Source: Ignavibacteriaceae bacterium | GTDB taxonomy: Bacteria; Bacteroidota; Ignavibacteria; Ignavibacteriales; Ignavibacteriaceae | Assembly (NCBI GenBank): GCA_019912505.1 | Contig: JAIOIM010000101.1 | Coordinates: 1-10,153, forward strand | Direction of reading: 5' to 3' | DNA: 10,153 nucleotides | Notes under the pieces: model-generated | Told to the model about the DNA's origin: nothing | Database searches by the model: none | The model's input: only the letters and a program-made list of their open reading frames with translations | Shown: positions 1-7,570 of the stretch, in pieces | How positions within the stretch are numbered: position 1 is the first letter of the stretch | Layout of the letters: each line of letters starts with the position of its first letter | Translations under genes and position numbers: made by a program

Positions 1-1
1 C

Positions 2-373
2 GACTTAGATTTATTAGAACAAAACAAATTACTGCTCGAATCAAAAAAATACCAGGTCTTTACTGCATCAAGCGGCAAAGAAGGTTGGGAAGTATACGAG
101 CAGATAAAACCGGATGCAGCACTGCTCGATTTAATTATGGAGGAACACGACAGCGGTTTTATTTTAAGTTATAAAATCAAAAAAGATGAGCACGGCAAAA
201 CGATACCGGTTTTTGTTGTTACTTCGGCAACCTATGTTACCGGTTTTAAATTCGGTGCATCTACTGATGAAGAACGCGAATGGTTAAAATGCGATGGCAT
301 TTTAAACAAGCCTGTTATTATTGAAGAACTGGCTCAAAAGCTTGATGAGTTTTGGGCTTTACATAAAAAATAA
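2..373 (+). CDS. Stand-alone response regulator receiver domain, 5' end cut off by the window
   Basis: The reading frame is open from base 2 to the stop at 371-373, giving 123 residues; the true start lies upstream. The translation is a CheY-like receiver. It has a probable phospho-acceptor Asp in LLDLIMEEHDSGF (codon 128-130), the conserved Thr of strand beta4 in VVTSAT (221-223) and the conserved Lys in LNKPV (308-310). It ends 15 residues after the receiver fold, so there is no DNA-binding or enzymatic output domain. Between beta4 and the Lys it carries a long loop (TGFKFGASTDEEREWLKCDG) resembling that of the receiver at 2010-2390, so the two are probably paralogues. An ATG at 137 is not the start, because it falls after the phospho-acceptor Asp. 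It probably takes part in the same phosphorelay as the kinase 70 bases downstream. The receiver assignment is secure; its partner is inferred. Confidence 0.88.
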   Translation, partial: DLDLLEQNKLLLESKKYQVFTASSGKEGWEVYEQIKPDAALLDLIMEEHDSGFILSYKIKKDEHGKTIPVFVVTSATYVTGFKFGASTDEEREWLKCDGILNKPVIIEELAQKLDEFWALHKK

Positions 374-442
374 AATTTATCAATTGTAGTTTACCGGTGC
401 TTTTATGCCGGATGCTACTATTAGAAAAATAATTGGACTATA

Positions 443-1918
443 ATGGACAAAAGCGACAAACCAAAGGTGCTTATCGTTGATGACGAAAAAGGACTGAGGG
501 TCGGTACAAAAAGATTATTAGAGCTTGAGGGCTATAAAGTAGATGCCGCCGAAAACGGCACCGAAGGAATAGCTCTCGGTACTAAAACAGAATATGATCT
601 CGCTATCATCGACCTAAAAATGCCCGATATTGACGGCATCGAAGTATTAAAAGAGATAATTAATGTTTATCCTAATACTATTTGTTTTATCGCTACAGCA
701 TATGCAAGCTACGAAACCGCAATTGAATCAACAAAAATAGGGGCATACAGTTATATCCCAAAACCATTTCTCCCCGATGAATTACTTTTTCAATTAAAAA
801 AAGGTTACAACAGAAGACTGCTTCTTGTGGAATCAGAGAAGTGGCGGAGTGAAAGAGAAACACGGCTGCTTGAAGTTGCTTTTGAAAAAACACGTCTCAA
901 TACAATTATCAACTCGATTACAGACGGAGTGCTTGTTGTAAACAAGGCAGGTGAAGCAGTTCTTTTTAACCCGAGTGCGCTAAAATATTTACAGCTTGAT
1001 GTTATTCGTATCGAAGAAAACATAATCGATAAACTGCATCCCGAAATAGCTTTATTGATTACAAAAATTTTGGAAGACGAAAATTCAAACCAAAAATCTT
1101 ACAGCGCGCAGGTAGATGTTTTAACAAATTATGAATTGTTTATCGAAGCGACATCTTCACCGGTTCCGCACCCTGACGGTACGCTTGCTGGTGTAGTTGT
1201 AGTTATAAAAAATATAACCGAACTAAAAAAGATTGAGCATTTAAAATCTCAATTTGTTTCGATGGTTTCGCATGAGTTAAAAGCTCCTATTGCCGCAGTA
1301 TATGGTTACTTAAAATTATTTACAGATGGAACGGTAAAAATATCGGATGAACAGCGGCAAAATTTTATTATGCGTTCACAACTCAGGCTCGACTCGCTGC
1401 TGAAAATGGTAAATGACTTGCTCGATATTTCGAGGATAGAGATGAAAGCTGTACACCGCGAAATAAGAGAAATAAACTTACAAGTTGTGCTCGAAGGTAT
1501 TATTGAGTTGTTCCAGCTAAAACTTAAAGATAAAGATTTAACTGTTACGGCAAGTTATGCTGTAAAATGCCCTTCTATAAAAGCTGACAACGATGAAATA
1601 ACAAGATTATTTACAAATATTGTTAGCAACGCTATAAAATATAATAAGGTTGGCGGGGAGATAAATATTACCGTCAAGAATTTAGACAGTTATAACATTG
1701 TTGAAATAAAAGACAGCGGAATTGGAATGAGACAGGAAGAAAAAGAAAAACTGTTTCAAGAGTTCTTCCGGGCAAAAAATGAATACACAAAAAATATAAG
1801 TGGAACAGGACTTGGTTTATCAATCGTAAAACGGATAGCAGACTCGTACGCGGGTAAAATTGAAGTTGAAAGCGAATACAATAACGGCACTTTATTTAGA
1901 GTGTATCTGCCCTGTTAA
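443..1918 (+). CDS. Hybrid sensor histidine kinase: receiver-PAS-HisKA-HATPase, soluble
   Basis: A 491-residue cytoplasmic kinase with no membrane segment. Residues 8-120 are a receiver: acidic pair D13/D14, phospho-acceptor D57 in IIDLKMPDIDG, and K107 in IPKPF. Residues about 150-262 look like a PAS sensor domain (NSITDGVLVVNKAGEAVLFN). HisKA follows with the autophosphorylated H277 in SMVSHELKAPIAA. The ATPase domain has an N box (NIVSNAIKYN, N396), G1 (DSGIGM, 424-429), F box (LFQEFFRA) and G2 (GTGLGLS, 454-460). All catalytic motifs are intact. A receiver placed before the kinase means its own activity can be tuned by phosphate from another kinase. It lies 69 bases after a receiver gene and 91 before another, both plausible targets. 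No clear Shine-Dalgarno sequence precedes ATG 443; the other upstream ATGs (405, 412) are out of frame. The ligand of the PAS domain cannot be told from sequence. Confidence 0.93.
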   Translation: MDKSDKPKVLIVDDEKGLRVGTKRLLELEGYKVDAAENGTEGIALGTKTEYDLAIIDLKMPDIDGIEVLKEIINVYPNTICFIATAYASYETAIESTKIGAYSYIPKPFLPDELLFQLKKGYNRRLLLVESEKWRSERETRLLEVAFEKTRLNTIINSITDGVLVVNKAGEAVLFNPSALKYLQLDVIRIEENIIDKLHPEIALLITKILEDENSNQKSYSAQVDVLTNYELFIEATSSPVPHPDGTLAGVVVVIKNITELKKIEHLKSQFVSMVSHELKAPIAAVYGYLKLFTDGTVKISDEQRQNFIMRSQLRLDSLLKMVNDLLDISRIEMKAVHREIREINLQVVLEGIIELFQLKLKDKDLTVTASYAVKCPSIKADNDEITRLFTNIVSNAIKYNKVGGEINITVKNLDSYNIVEIKDSGIGMRQEEKEKLFQEFFRAKNEYTKNISGTGLGLSIVKRIADSYAGKIEVESEYNNGTLFRVYLPC

Positions 1919-1966
1919 AAAGTTCGTAATAATTTTGATGAAATTAATTTTGAAAAGCATTATAGC

Positions 1967-1988
1967 ACTAACTAAATATACTAACTAA
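1967..1988 (+). repeat. Short direct repeat upstream of the hydrogenase transcript
   Basis: The 9-mer ACTAACTAA occurs at 1967-1975 and again at 1980-1988, a period of 13 bases, just before the Shine-Dalgarno sequence of the receiver gene that leads the hydrogenase genes. It could be a protein-binding site or simply low-complexity AT-rich sequence. The repeat is seen directly; any regulatory role is a guess. Confidence 0.4.
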
Positions 1989-2009
1989 CAAAAAAGGAGT
2001 AGAGGCTTT

Positions 2010-2390
2010 ATGCAAAAAATAGCGATCATAGACGACGATCCCGACATCCTCGATGCCAGCAACTTGGTACTAACTTCAAAAGGTTACGAGGTAATAATGG
2101 CTTCTAACCCTAACGATGGTTATAAAATCGTTAAGGAAAACAACCCAGACCTCATCATACTTGATGTGATGATGAATGAACCGGATGATGGTTTCTTCCT
2201 CGCGCAAAAATTACGCAAGGAAAATATAAATACACCGATACTGATGTACACATCCGTATCAAAATCAATCGGTATGGATTTCGGAATAAACGAAATGGTA
2301 CCTGTAAACGACTTCGTTGAAAAACCGATTTCGCCCGAACAACTGATAGCAAAAGTTGAAAAACTATTGCGGATAAAGGTGGAGGAATAA
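2010..2390 (+). CDS. Stand-alone response regulator (receiver only) leading the hydrogenase genes
   Basis: A 126-residue single-domain receiver. The acidic pocket is D8-D10 (IIDDDPD), the phospho-acceptor is D52 in IILDVMMNEPDDGF, with T81 in LMYTSV and K105 in VEKPI. The protein ends with the fold, so it has no output domain. The loop between T81 and K105 carries SIGMDFGINEMVPVND, matching in layout the loop of the receiver at 2-373. A good Shine-Dalgarno sequence (AAAGGAG, 1993-1999) stands 10 bases before ATG 2010. Its stop is one base from the hydC start, and its last codons contain the hydC ribosome binding site, so it is very likely co-transcribed and translationally coupled with the hydrogenase. 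It may act by binding a kinase, the hydrogenase or an unlinked regulator; sequence does not say which. Confidence 0.93.
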   Translation: MQKIAIIDDDPDILDASNLVLTSKGYEVIMASNPNDGYKIVKENNPDLIILDVMMNEPDDGFFLAQKLRKENINTPILMYTSVSKSIGMDFGINEMVPVNDFVEKPISPEQLIAKVEKLLRIKVEE

Positions 2391-2391
2391 C

Positions 2392-2865
2392 ATGCTAGTA
2401 TTCGAAAAAAATGCGCTTTCCGAAGACATTGAAGAGTTTATTTTAAAATTCGGAGCCGAGCGTTCTGCTTTGCTGCCTATTCTTCAATCTGTACAAAGAA
2501 AGCATAAATATGTATCCGATTTTGCCCAGCAGGAAATTGCGAGGCTTATGAATATACATCCTGTTGAAGTTTACAGTGTTATTTCTTTCTACTCATTTTT
2601 ACACTCTAATCCTCAGGGAAGAAATATAGTTCGCCTCTGCCAGACTATCTCGTGCGATATGGCTGGTAAAATAGCTGTTGCCGATGCAATAAAACGCGAA
2701 CTAGGAATAAACTTCGGTGAAACTACTAAGGACAAACGTATAACTCTCGAATATACAAACTGCGTAGGCATGTGCGATCAGGGACCTGCTATGATTGTTA
2801 ACGAAAGAGTTTTTACAAAACTTGATCCTGAAAAAGCAGTAAAAATTTTATCGGAAATTAAGTAG
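2392..2865 (+). CDS. hydC: NuoE-like [2Fe-2S] subunit of NAD(H)-linked [FeFe] hydrogenase (HydC/HndA type)
   Basis: A 157-residue protein of the NuoE/24-kDa family: an N-terminal helical part (residues 15-75, ending in VYSVISFYSFLH) followed by a thioredoxin-like domain. The four [2Fe-2S] ligands are visible as C83-x4-C88 (RLCQTISC) and C124-x3-C128 (TNCVGMC). In hydrogenase trimers this subunit docks on the NuoF-like flavoprotein. Length is normal for the family (about 150-170). A GGAGG at 2381-2385 stands six bases before ATG 2392, inside the end of the preceding receiver gene. The hydB start is nine bases after its stop. The same family also serves complex I and formate dehydrogenases; the directly following HydA gene is what assigns it to a hydrogenase. 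Confidence 0.93.
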   Translation: MLVFEKNALSEDIEEFILKFGAERSALLPILQSVQRKHKYVSDFAQQEIARLMNIHPVEVYSVISFYSFLHSNPQGRNIVRLCQTISCDMAGKIAVADAIKRELGINFGETTKDKRITLEYTNCVGMCDQGPAMIVNERVFTKLDPEKAVKILSEIK

Positions 2866-2874
2866 GAAAGGATT

Positions 2875-4101
2875 ATGGAAACTATCATAAAAAAAACACA
2901 GCGAACCGGTCCGGTAATCTTTTCTGAATACACACGCGGTAAAGCAGTTAGAAAAGCAATTGAGATCGGGAGAAATGATATTCTGTTCGAGTTAAAAGAT
3001 TCGGGTTTAAAAGGAAGAGGCGGTGCAGGATTTCCGACAGCCACTAAGTGGATGTTATCGGCAGCGGCAAACGGCGAAAAAAAATATATCGTTTGTAACG
3101 CCGATGAAGGTGAGCCGGGAACATTCAAAGACAGAGTATTGCTGCTCGAATACCCCGAACTAATTTTTGACGGAATGGTTATAGCAGGATTCACAATCGG
3201 CGCGAAAGAAGGTATCGTATATCTCCGCGGCGAATATGAGTACATGCTTAAATCGCTTGAAGATTATCTTGAAGAAATGAGAAAAGATAATTTACTCGGC
3301 AAAAATATTTTAGGCAAAGACGGTTTCGATTTTGATATAACAATCAGGCTTGGCTCAGGGGCTTATGTTTGCGGTGAAGAAACCGCACTCATAGAATCGC
3401 TTGAAGGCAACCGCGGTGAACCAAGAAACCGTCCTCCTTACCCTGTAAACACAGGTTTTATGGGTTACCCTACCGTTGTTAACAATGTGGAAACGCTTGC
3501 AGTAGTGCCGCACATCGTTTTAAAAGGCGGCGGCTGGTTTAAACAGCACGGAACTGATAAATCCACCGGTTCAAAACTATTCTCAGTTTCGGGGGATTGC
3601 GCTCGACCGGGTGTTTACGAATTACCCTGGGGTATAAAAATATCCGAGCTTTTGTTCATCGTGCGTGCAGAAAATACAAAGGCTGTGCAAATTGGCGGAG
3701 CTTCGGGTGTTTGTATTCCTAAATCTCAATTCGATAGAGCATTTGCATATGAGGATATCGCAACCGGCGGCTCAATAATGATATTTAACGAAAGCAGAAA
3801 CATGCTTAAAGTCTTAAAAAACTTTATGGAGTTTTTTGTTGAAGAATCATGCGGGCAGTGTACCCCTTGCAGAATTGGAAATTTGAAACTTCTTGAAGGA
3901 GTTAACAAAATTGAAAGCGGCGACTTCACTTTCGGTTACATCAATACGTTAAAGGAATTAGGAAAGACGATGCAGGTTGCTTCAAAATGTGGTTTAGGAC
4001 AATCATCGCCTAACCCGTTCATCTCAATTTTAGAAAACTTTAAAGAAGAAATATTCAATAGTAAAAACAGAAATGGAGGCAGCAATGGCAAAGCGCGATA
4101 G
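2875..4101 (+). CDS. hydB: NuoF-like NADH/FMN subunit of [FeFe] hydrogenase, short form
   Basis: A 408-residue flavoprotein expected to exchange electrons between NAD(H) and the iron-sulfur chain. The glycine-rich NADH/FMN region is KGRGGAGFPTATKW (residues 46-59), followed by CNADEGEPGTFKDR (74-87) and SGAYVCGEETALIESLEGNR (161-180). An SLBB-like segment includes GGASGVC (274-280). The [4Fe-4S] ligands are C326, C329 and C332 (SCGQCTPC) plus C372 (SKCGLG). It corresponds to NuoF alone: the N-terminal thioredoxin-like [2Fe-2S] domain and C-terminal two-[4Fe-4S] ferredoxin domain of long bifurcating HydB/HndC proteins (about 600 residues) are absent. The end at residue 408 is a real stop, and the next gene overlaps it by 17 bases, so this is not an obvious truncation. 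Translation starts after a purine-rich AGGAAAGGA stretch at 2864-2872. Confidence 0.93.
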   Translation: METIIKKTQRTGPVIFSEYTRGKAVRKAIEIGRNDILFELKDSGLKGRGGAGFPTATKWMLSAAANGEKKYIVCNADEGEPGTFKDRVLLLEYPELIFDGMVIAGFTIGAKEGIVYLRGEYEYMLKSLEDYLEEMRKDNLLGKNILGKDGFDFDITIRLGSGAYVCGEETALIESLEGNRGEPRNRPPYPVNTGFMGYPTVVNNVETLAVVPHIVLKGGGWFKQHGTDKSTGSKLFSVSGDCARPGVYELPWGIKISELLFIVRAENTKAVQIGGASGVCIPKSQFDRAFAYEDIATGGSIMIFNESRNMLKVLKNFMEFFVEESCGQCTPCRIGNLKLLEGVNKIESGDFTFGYINTLKELGKTMQVASKCGLGQSSPNPFISILENFKEEIFNSKNRNGGSNGKAR

Positions 4102-5959
4102 CAGAACCCCTGTAAGCCAGCAGCCGCACACAGTTGAAATACCGGATGATATAACGACAATTGGCGGAACAGTTACAGTAGAAATAAATGAGAAAAAAGT
4201 AAGCGTTCCTTTCGGAACCACAATCTTAGAAGCATGTAAAACAAACCAGATTCACATTCCTACTTTATGTCATCATCCAGATTTATGTATTGCCGGCACA
4301 TGCCGTGTATGCTTAGTGGATGTTGAAGGAATGCGCACTCTGCAAACTTCTTGTTCATTCCCTATTACTTCTCCCATAAAAATAAAAACAACAACCCCTA
4401 TGGTTCGTAAAGCCAGAAGACATATAATTGATCTTCTCTTGAGTGAGCATTACGGGGAGTGTTACACATGCGTGCGGAATAATAACTGCGAGCTGCAGGC
4501 ACTTGCAAAAGAATACGGCGTTGATAATTTTACTTTCGGACACGTTGATAAACCTCGATTCGAAATAGATAGATCTTCTCCATCGGTTATTCGCGATATG
4601 AATAAATGCGTACTTTGTAAACGCTGCGTTAGAACGTGTATCGACCTTCAAGAGGTTGGCGTTCTTGAAGCAATTAACAGGGGCGATAAAACTCATATAG
4701 GCACGTTCTACGATAAAGCACTTGCTGATGTTGTTTGTATAAACTGCGGGCAGTGTATAAACAGATGCCCAACCGGCGCTTTACATGCAAATGATCCTTC
4801 GGATGATATTTGGGCAGCAATTGATGATCCGACAAAACATGTAGTTATACAAACTGCTCCGTCTCCGCGCGCTGCTATCGGCGAAGAGTTCGGACAGCCT
4901 GCAGGCACATCGTACACAGGCGAGTTAAATACGGCGTTAAGAAGAATCGGATTTGATAAAGTATTCGACACAAACTTTTCGGCTGATTTAACAATAATGG
5001 AAGAAGGAACCGAACTTCTAAATAGATTAAAAGCAGTATTAGTGGATAAAGATGAATCTGTAAAACTTCCCCAGTTTACTTCATGTTCACCGGGTTGGAT
5101 AAAATATATAGAACATTTTTATCCCGAATATCTCGACCATTTATCAACAGCAAAATCGCCGCAGCAAATGTTCGGCGCCGTTATAAAAACTTTTTATGCA
5201 AAAGAAGCAGATGTAAAACCGGAAGATATAGTTACCGTTGCGCTTATGCCCTGCTCTGCTAAAAAGTTCGAGTGTAACCGTCCTGAAATGGCAGACTCCG
5301 GTTTTAAAGATGTTGACTATGGTTTAACAACCCGCGAAATGGCAAAGATGATAAAAGAAGCGGGTATACACTTACCTGAAATGCCATCGACAAATTTCGA
5401 TGATCCTTTCGGCGATGCCTCCGGCGCAGGACTTATATTTGGCGCTACAGGCGGTGTTATGGAAGCAGCGCTGCGTACAGCGTATGAACTTGTTACCGGC
5501 AGAGAAGTTCCGTTTAAAAACTTAAAAATAGAACCTTGCCGCGGATTCCAGGGAGTAAAACAAGCATCGGTTAAGTTAGAAAACTGCGTGGAAGATTATA
5601 AATTCCTCGAAGGTGCCGACCTGAAGTTTATTGTTGCTCATGGAACTGCTAACGCAAAAATAGTTATGGAAATGTTAAAACGCGGCGAATTGAACGACGT
5701 TCACTTTATTGAAATAATGGCTTGCCCGGGCGGCTGTATTGGCGGCGGTGGGCAGCCAATTCCGACAAGTGAAGCGATTCGCACTGCACGCGCAAAAGCA
5801 ATATACGAAGAAGAAGAATCATTACCGATAAGAAAATCGCATGAGAATACTCACGTAAAATATCTTTACGAAAAATTCTTAACCGATGGTCCGTGTGGAC
5901 ATCTATCGCACAAACTTCTTCACACTCATTATACCAAACGCGGTAAATTTATATCGTAA
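4085..5959 (+). CDS. hydA: [FeFe] hydrogenase catalytic subunit, group A multi-cluster type
   Basis: I place the start at ATG 4085 (624 residues), because GGAGG at 4075-4079 lies five bases before it; an in-frame ATG at 4073 would add MEAA. The N-terminal half is NuoG-like: a [2Fe-2S] site (C62, C73, C76, C90), a His-Cys3 [4Fe-4S] site (H122, C126, C129, C135) and two [4Fe-4S] sites (C175/178/181/185 and C218/221/224/228). The H-cluster domain follows with L1 TSCSPGW (332-338), L2 MPCSAKKFE (C390) and L3 EIMACPGGCIGGGGQP (C547, C551). The small-subunit-like tail ends the protein (RKSHEN to LLHTHY). It catalyses reversible 2H+ + 2e- to H2, here with electrons from HydB/HydC. Oddity: L1 has Ser335 where most families have the second Cys of TSCCPxW. 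A terminator follows seven bases after the stop. It needs HydEFG maturases, not seen here. Confidence 0.95.
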   Translation: MAKRDSRTPVSQQPHTVEIPDDITTIGGTVTVEINEKKVSVPFGTTILEACKTNQIHIPTLCHHPDLCIAGTCRVCLVDVEGMRTLQTSCSFPITSPIKIKTTTPMVRKARRHIIDLLLSEHYGECYTCVRNNNCELQALAKEYGVDNFTFGHVDKPRFEIDRSSPSVIRDMNKCVLCKRCVRTCIDLQEVGVLEAINRGDKTHIGTFYDKALADVVCINCGQCINRCPTGALHANDPSDDIWAAIDDPTKHVVIQTAPSPRAAIGEEFGQPAGTSYTGELNTALRRIGFDKVFDTNFSADLTIMEEGTELLNRLKAVLVDKDESVKLPQFTSCSPGWIKYIEHFYPEYLDHLSTAKSPQQMFGAVIKTFYAKEADVKPEDIVTVALMPCSAKKFECNRPEMADSGFKDVDYGLTTREMAKMIKEAGIHLPEMPSTNFDDPFGDASGAGLIFGATGGVMEAALRTAYELVTGREVPFKNLKIEPCRGFQGVKQASVKLENCVEDYKFLEGADLKFIVAHGTANAKIVMEMLKRGELNDVHFIEIMACPGGCIGGGGQPIPTSEAIRTARAKAIYEEEESLPIRKSHENTHVKYLYEKFLTDGPCGHLSHKLLHTHYTKRGKFIS

Positions 5960-5965
5960 CTAAAC

Positions 5966-6000
5966 GGGCTTCTCTTTTTTTTTGAGGAGCCCTATTTTTT
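5966..6000 (+). terminator. Intrinsic terminator of the hydrogenase operon
   Basis: GGGCTTCTC at 5966-5974 pairs with GAGGAGCCC at 5984-5992 (nine pairs, one a T-G wobble) around a loop of nine Ts. It is followed by a T-rich run at 5993-6000. It begins seven bases after the hydA stop and separates hydA from the kinase gene at 6065. Confidence 0.88.
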
Positions 6001-6064
6001 ATAAAAGATTGTTATCTTTTAATACGAATGTTGTTTTATTTAATTTTAGGATAAGGACAACAGA

Positions 6065-7453
6065 ATGATTTCTTTGGTTCCTCCCTGGGCTCATCATTAT
6101 GATGCATTCTGGGACGCAATAAGAAGGCGCAACCTCTGGTTTATAAAATTGCGTTACGGCGCAGTTGCAATGTTAACCACACTATTATTGTCAGCCGAAT
6201 ATTTGCTTGGTTTTGAATTTAAACCCGGGCAGCAAAGGATGATATTTGTTATTACTGGTGTCATTCTTATTTACAATATTATTCTGCATGCTGTTCGAAA
6301 ATATTTAAAATGCTCACCCGGTAAATTTAATCCTCTTCACTTCAGCGTACTTCAAATGCTGCTTGACCTAACCGCCTTAATGCTTTTAGTTTTTTATACC
6401 GGCGGCATTGAAACACCCCTTTATATGTTGTTCGTCTTTCATATGATAATTGGAAGTTTGATACTTCCCGGCGCTGTTGTTTTTTTGATGGCGGGATTTA
6501 CAATCTTGGCGTTTTCGGCTCTTGTGTTTGCAGTTTATGCAGGTATACTGCCGCATTACCAGCTTACAGGGTTAACAGAATTTAATCTGCACAACAATAT
6601 AAATTATATAGCAGCTGTGCTTTCAATATTTTCATTTATGGTTTTAACCAGCGTTCTTTTGGCTAACCGAATTGCAAAACAACTTTATAAAATGGAACAG
6701 GACCTTGTTGAAACCATCGAAAAACTTGGAGCAGCTGAGGAAGAAAAACAAAAATATATAATGGGTATTGTTCACGAAATTAAAACTCCCATTGCGGCGG
6801 TTCATTCTTTTCTTGATCTGGTTCTGCAAAAATTCATGGGACCAGTCGATGAGAAGATTGAGATAAAACTGACACGAGCAAAAATCCGGACAGATGAAGC
6901 GATTGAAATGATAAACCAGGTATTAAAAATTTCGCAAATGCGGCTGCTTGAAGAGATACGAACCGAAGATATACATGTAGAAAAAATAATTCAACATTTG
7001 ATAAAAAAACACGGCGTAAATGTTGAGATAAAAAATATTACTTTACGTCTTTATGATAAACGGGATGTAAAAAAAGTTTTTCTTGGTGATTACTTTTTGA
7101 TTGAAATTGCTTTTTCAAACCTTATTGGCAACGCTGTAAAATACGTGGGTACCGGGGGCAGAATTGACATTGTTATAACTTCCAACGACAATTTCATAAA
7201 TATTGAAGTTTGTGACAACGGAATTGGGATACCGGAAAAAGATCAGCAAAAAATATTTATGGATTTCTACCGTGCATCAAATATAAAAGAAAGAAATTAC
7301 GAAGGAGCAGGTCTCGGGCTTTCTGTTGTAAAACAAATTGTGGAAAAGCATAAAGGAACAATTCGTTTGGAGAGCCCCTCAAAGACGGGAACCGAAACTA
7401 AACCCGGTACATGTTTTACAATAAGCCTGCCTATTGAACGGGACCAAATATAA
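6065..7453 (+). CDS. Membrane sensor histidine kinase with RegB-like transmembrane sensor
   Basis: A 462-residue kinase. The N-terminal 200 residues hold about six hydrophobic segments (roughly 31-50, 59-77, 97-112, 118-138, 139-160, 181-201) with almost no extracytoplasmic domain. This implies that the signal is sensed in or at the membrane. The loop YTGGIETPLYMLF (111-123) resembles the GGxxNPF quinone-sensing motif of RegB/PrrB kinases. A short coiled coil (207-230) leads to HisKA with H237 in GIVHEIKTPIAA. The ATPase domain has an N box (NLIGNAVKY, N352/N356), G1 (DNGIGIP, from D384), F box (IFMDFYRA) and G2 (GAGLGLS, 414-420), all intact. AAGGA at 6053-6057 is a fair ribosome binding site. 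It has its own transcription unit after the hydA terminator, and no response regulator follows it; its partner could be one of the upstream receivers. Quinone sensing is an inference. Confidence 0.9.
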   Translation: MISLVPPWAHHYDAFWDAIRRRNLWFIKLRYGAVAMLTTLLLSAEYLLGFEFKPGQQRMIFVITGVILIYNIILHAVRKYLKCSPGKFNPLHFSVLQMLLDLTALMLLVFYTGGIETPLYMLFVFHMIIGSLILPGAVVFLMAGFTILAFSALVFAVYAGILPHYQLTGLTEFNLHNNINYIAAVLSIFSFMVLTSVLLANRIAKQLYKMEQDLVETIEKLGAAEEEKQKYIMGIVHEIKTPIAAVHSFLDLVLQKFMGPVDEKIEIKLTRAKIRTDEAIEMINQVLKISQMRLLEEIRTEDIHVEKIIQHLIKKHGVNVEIKNITLRLYDKRDVKKVFLGDYFLIEIAFSNLIGNAVKYVGTGGRIDIVITSNDNFINIEVCDNGIGIPEKDQQKIFMDFYRASNIKERNYEGAGLGLSVVKQIVEKHKGTIRLESPSKTGTETKPGTCFTISLPIERDQI

Positions 7454-7570
7454 AATATCAGCAAGAATAGTTTAACGGGTTAATTGATTAATTTACTGTT
7501 TTACAGCAAAGCTTAACACACAACACATAGTTTTAACTGCTCACCTTACTCATTATTCGGCTTTGGGTAG

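Noticed and set aside
395..412. Small CCGG-T-rich-CCGG inverted repeat before the hybrid kinase, as a terminator of the first receiver gene.
   Set aside because: Only four solid base pairs and no T-run follow it.
1922..1952. Possible Bacteroidetes-type promoter before the receiver at 2010, with TAATTTTG (1945-1952) fitting the -7 form TAnnTTTG.
   Set aside because: No convincing -33 TTG at the right distance, and such matches are frequent in AT-rich sequence.
2778..3245. Open frame of 155 codons on the minus strand.
   Set aside because: It lies opposite conserved hydC/hydB coding sequence, its translation shows no recognisable motif, and it is best explained as the shadow of those genes.
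4073..4084. Alternative start of hydA at ATG 4073, giving four extra residues (MEAA).
   Set aside because: These bases contain the GGAGG that serves as ribosome binding site for ATG 4085; no comparable site precedes 4073.
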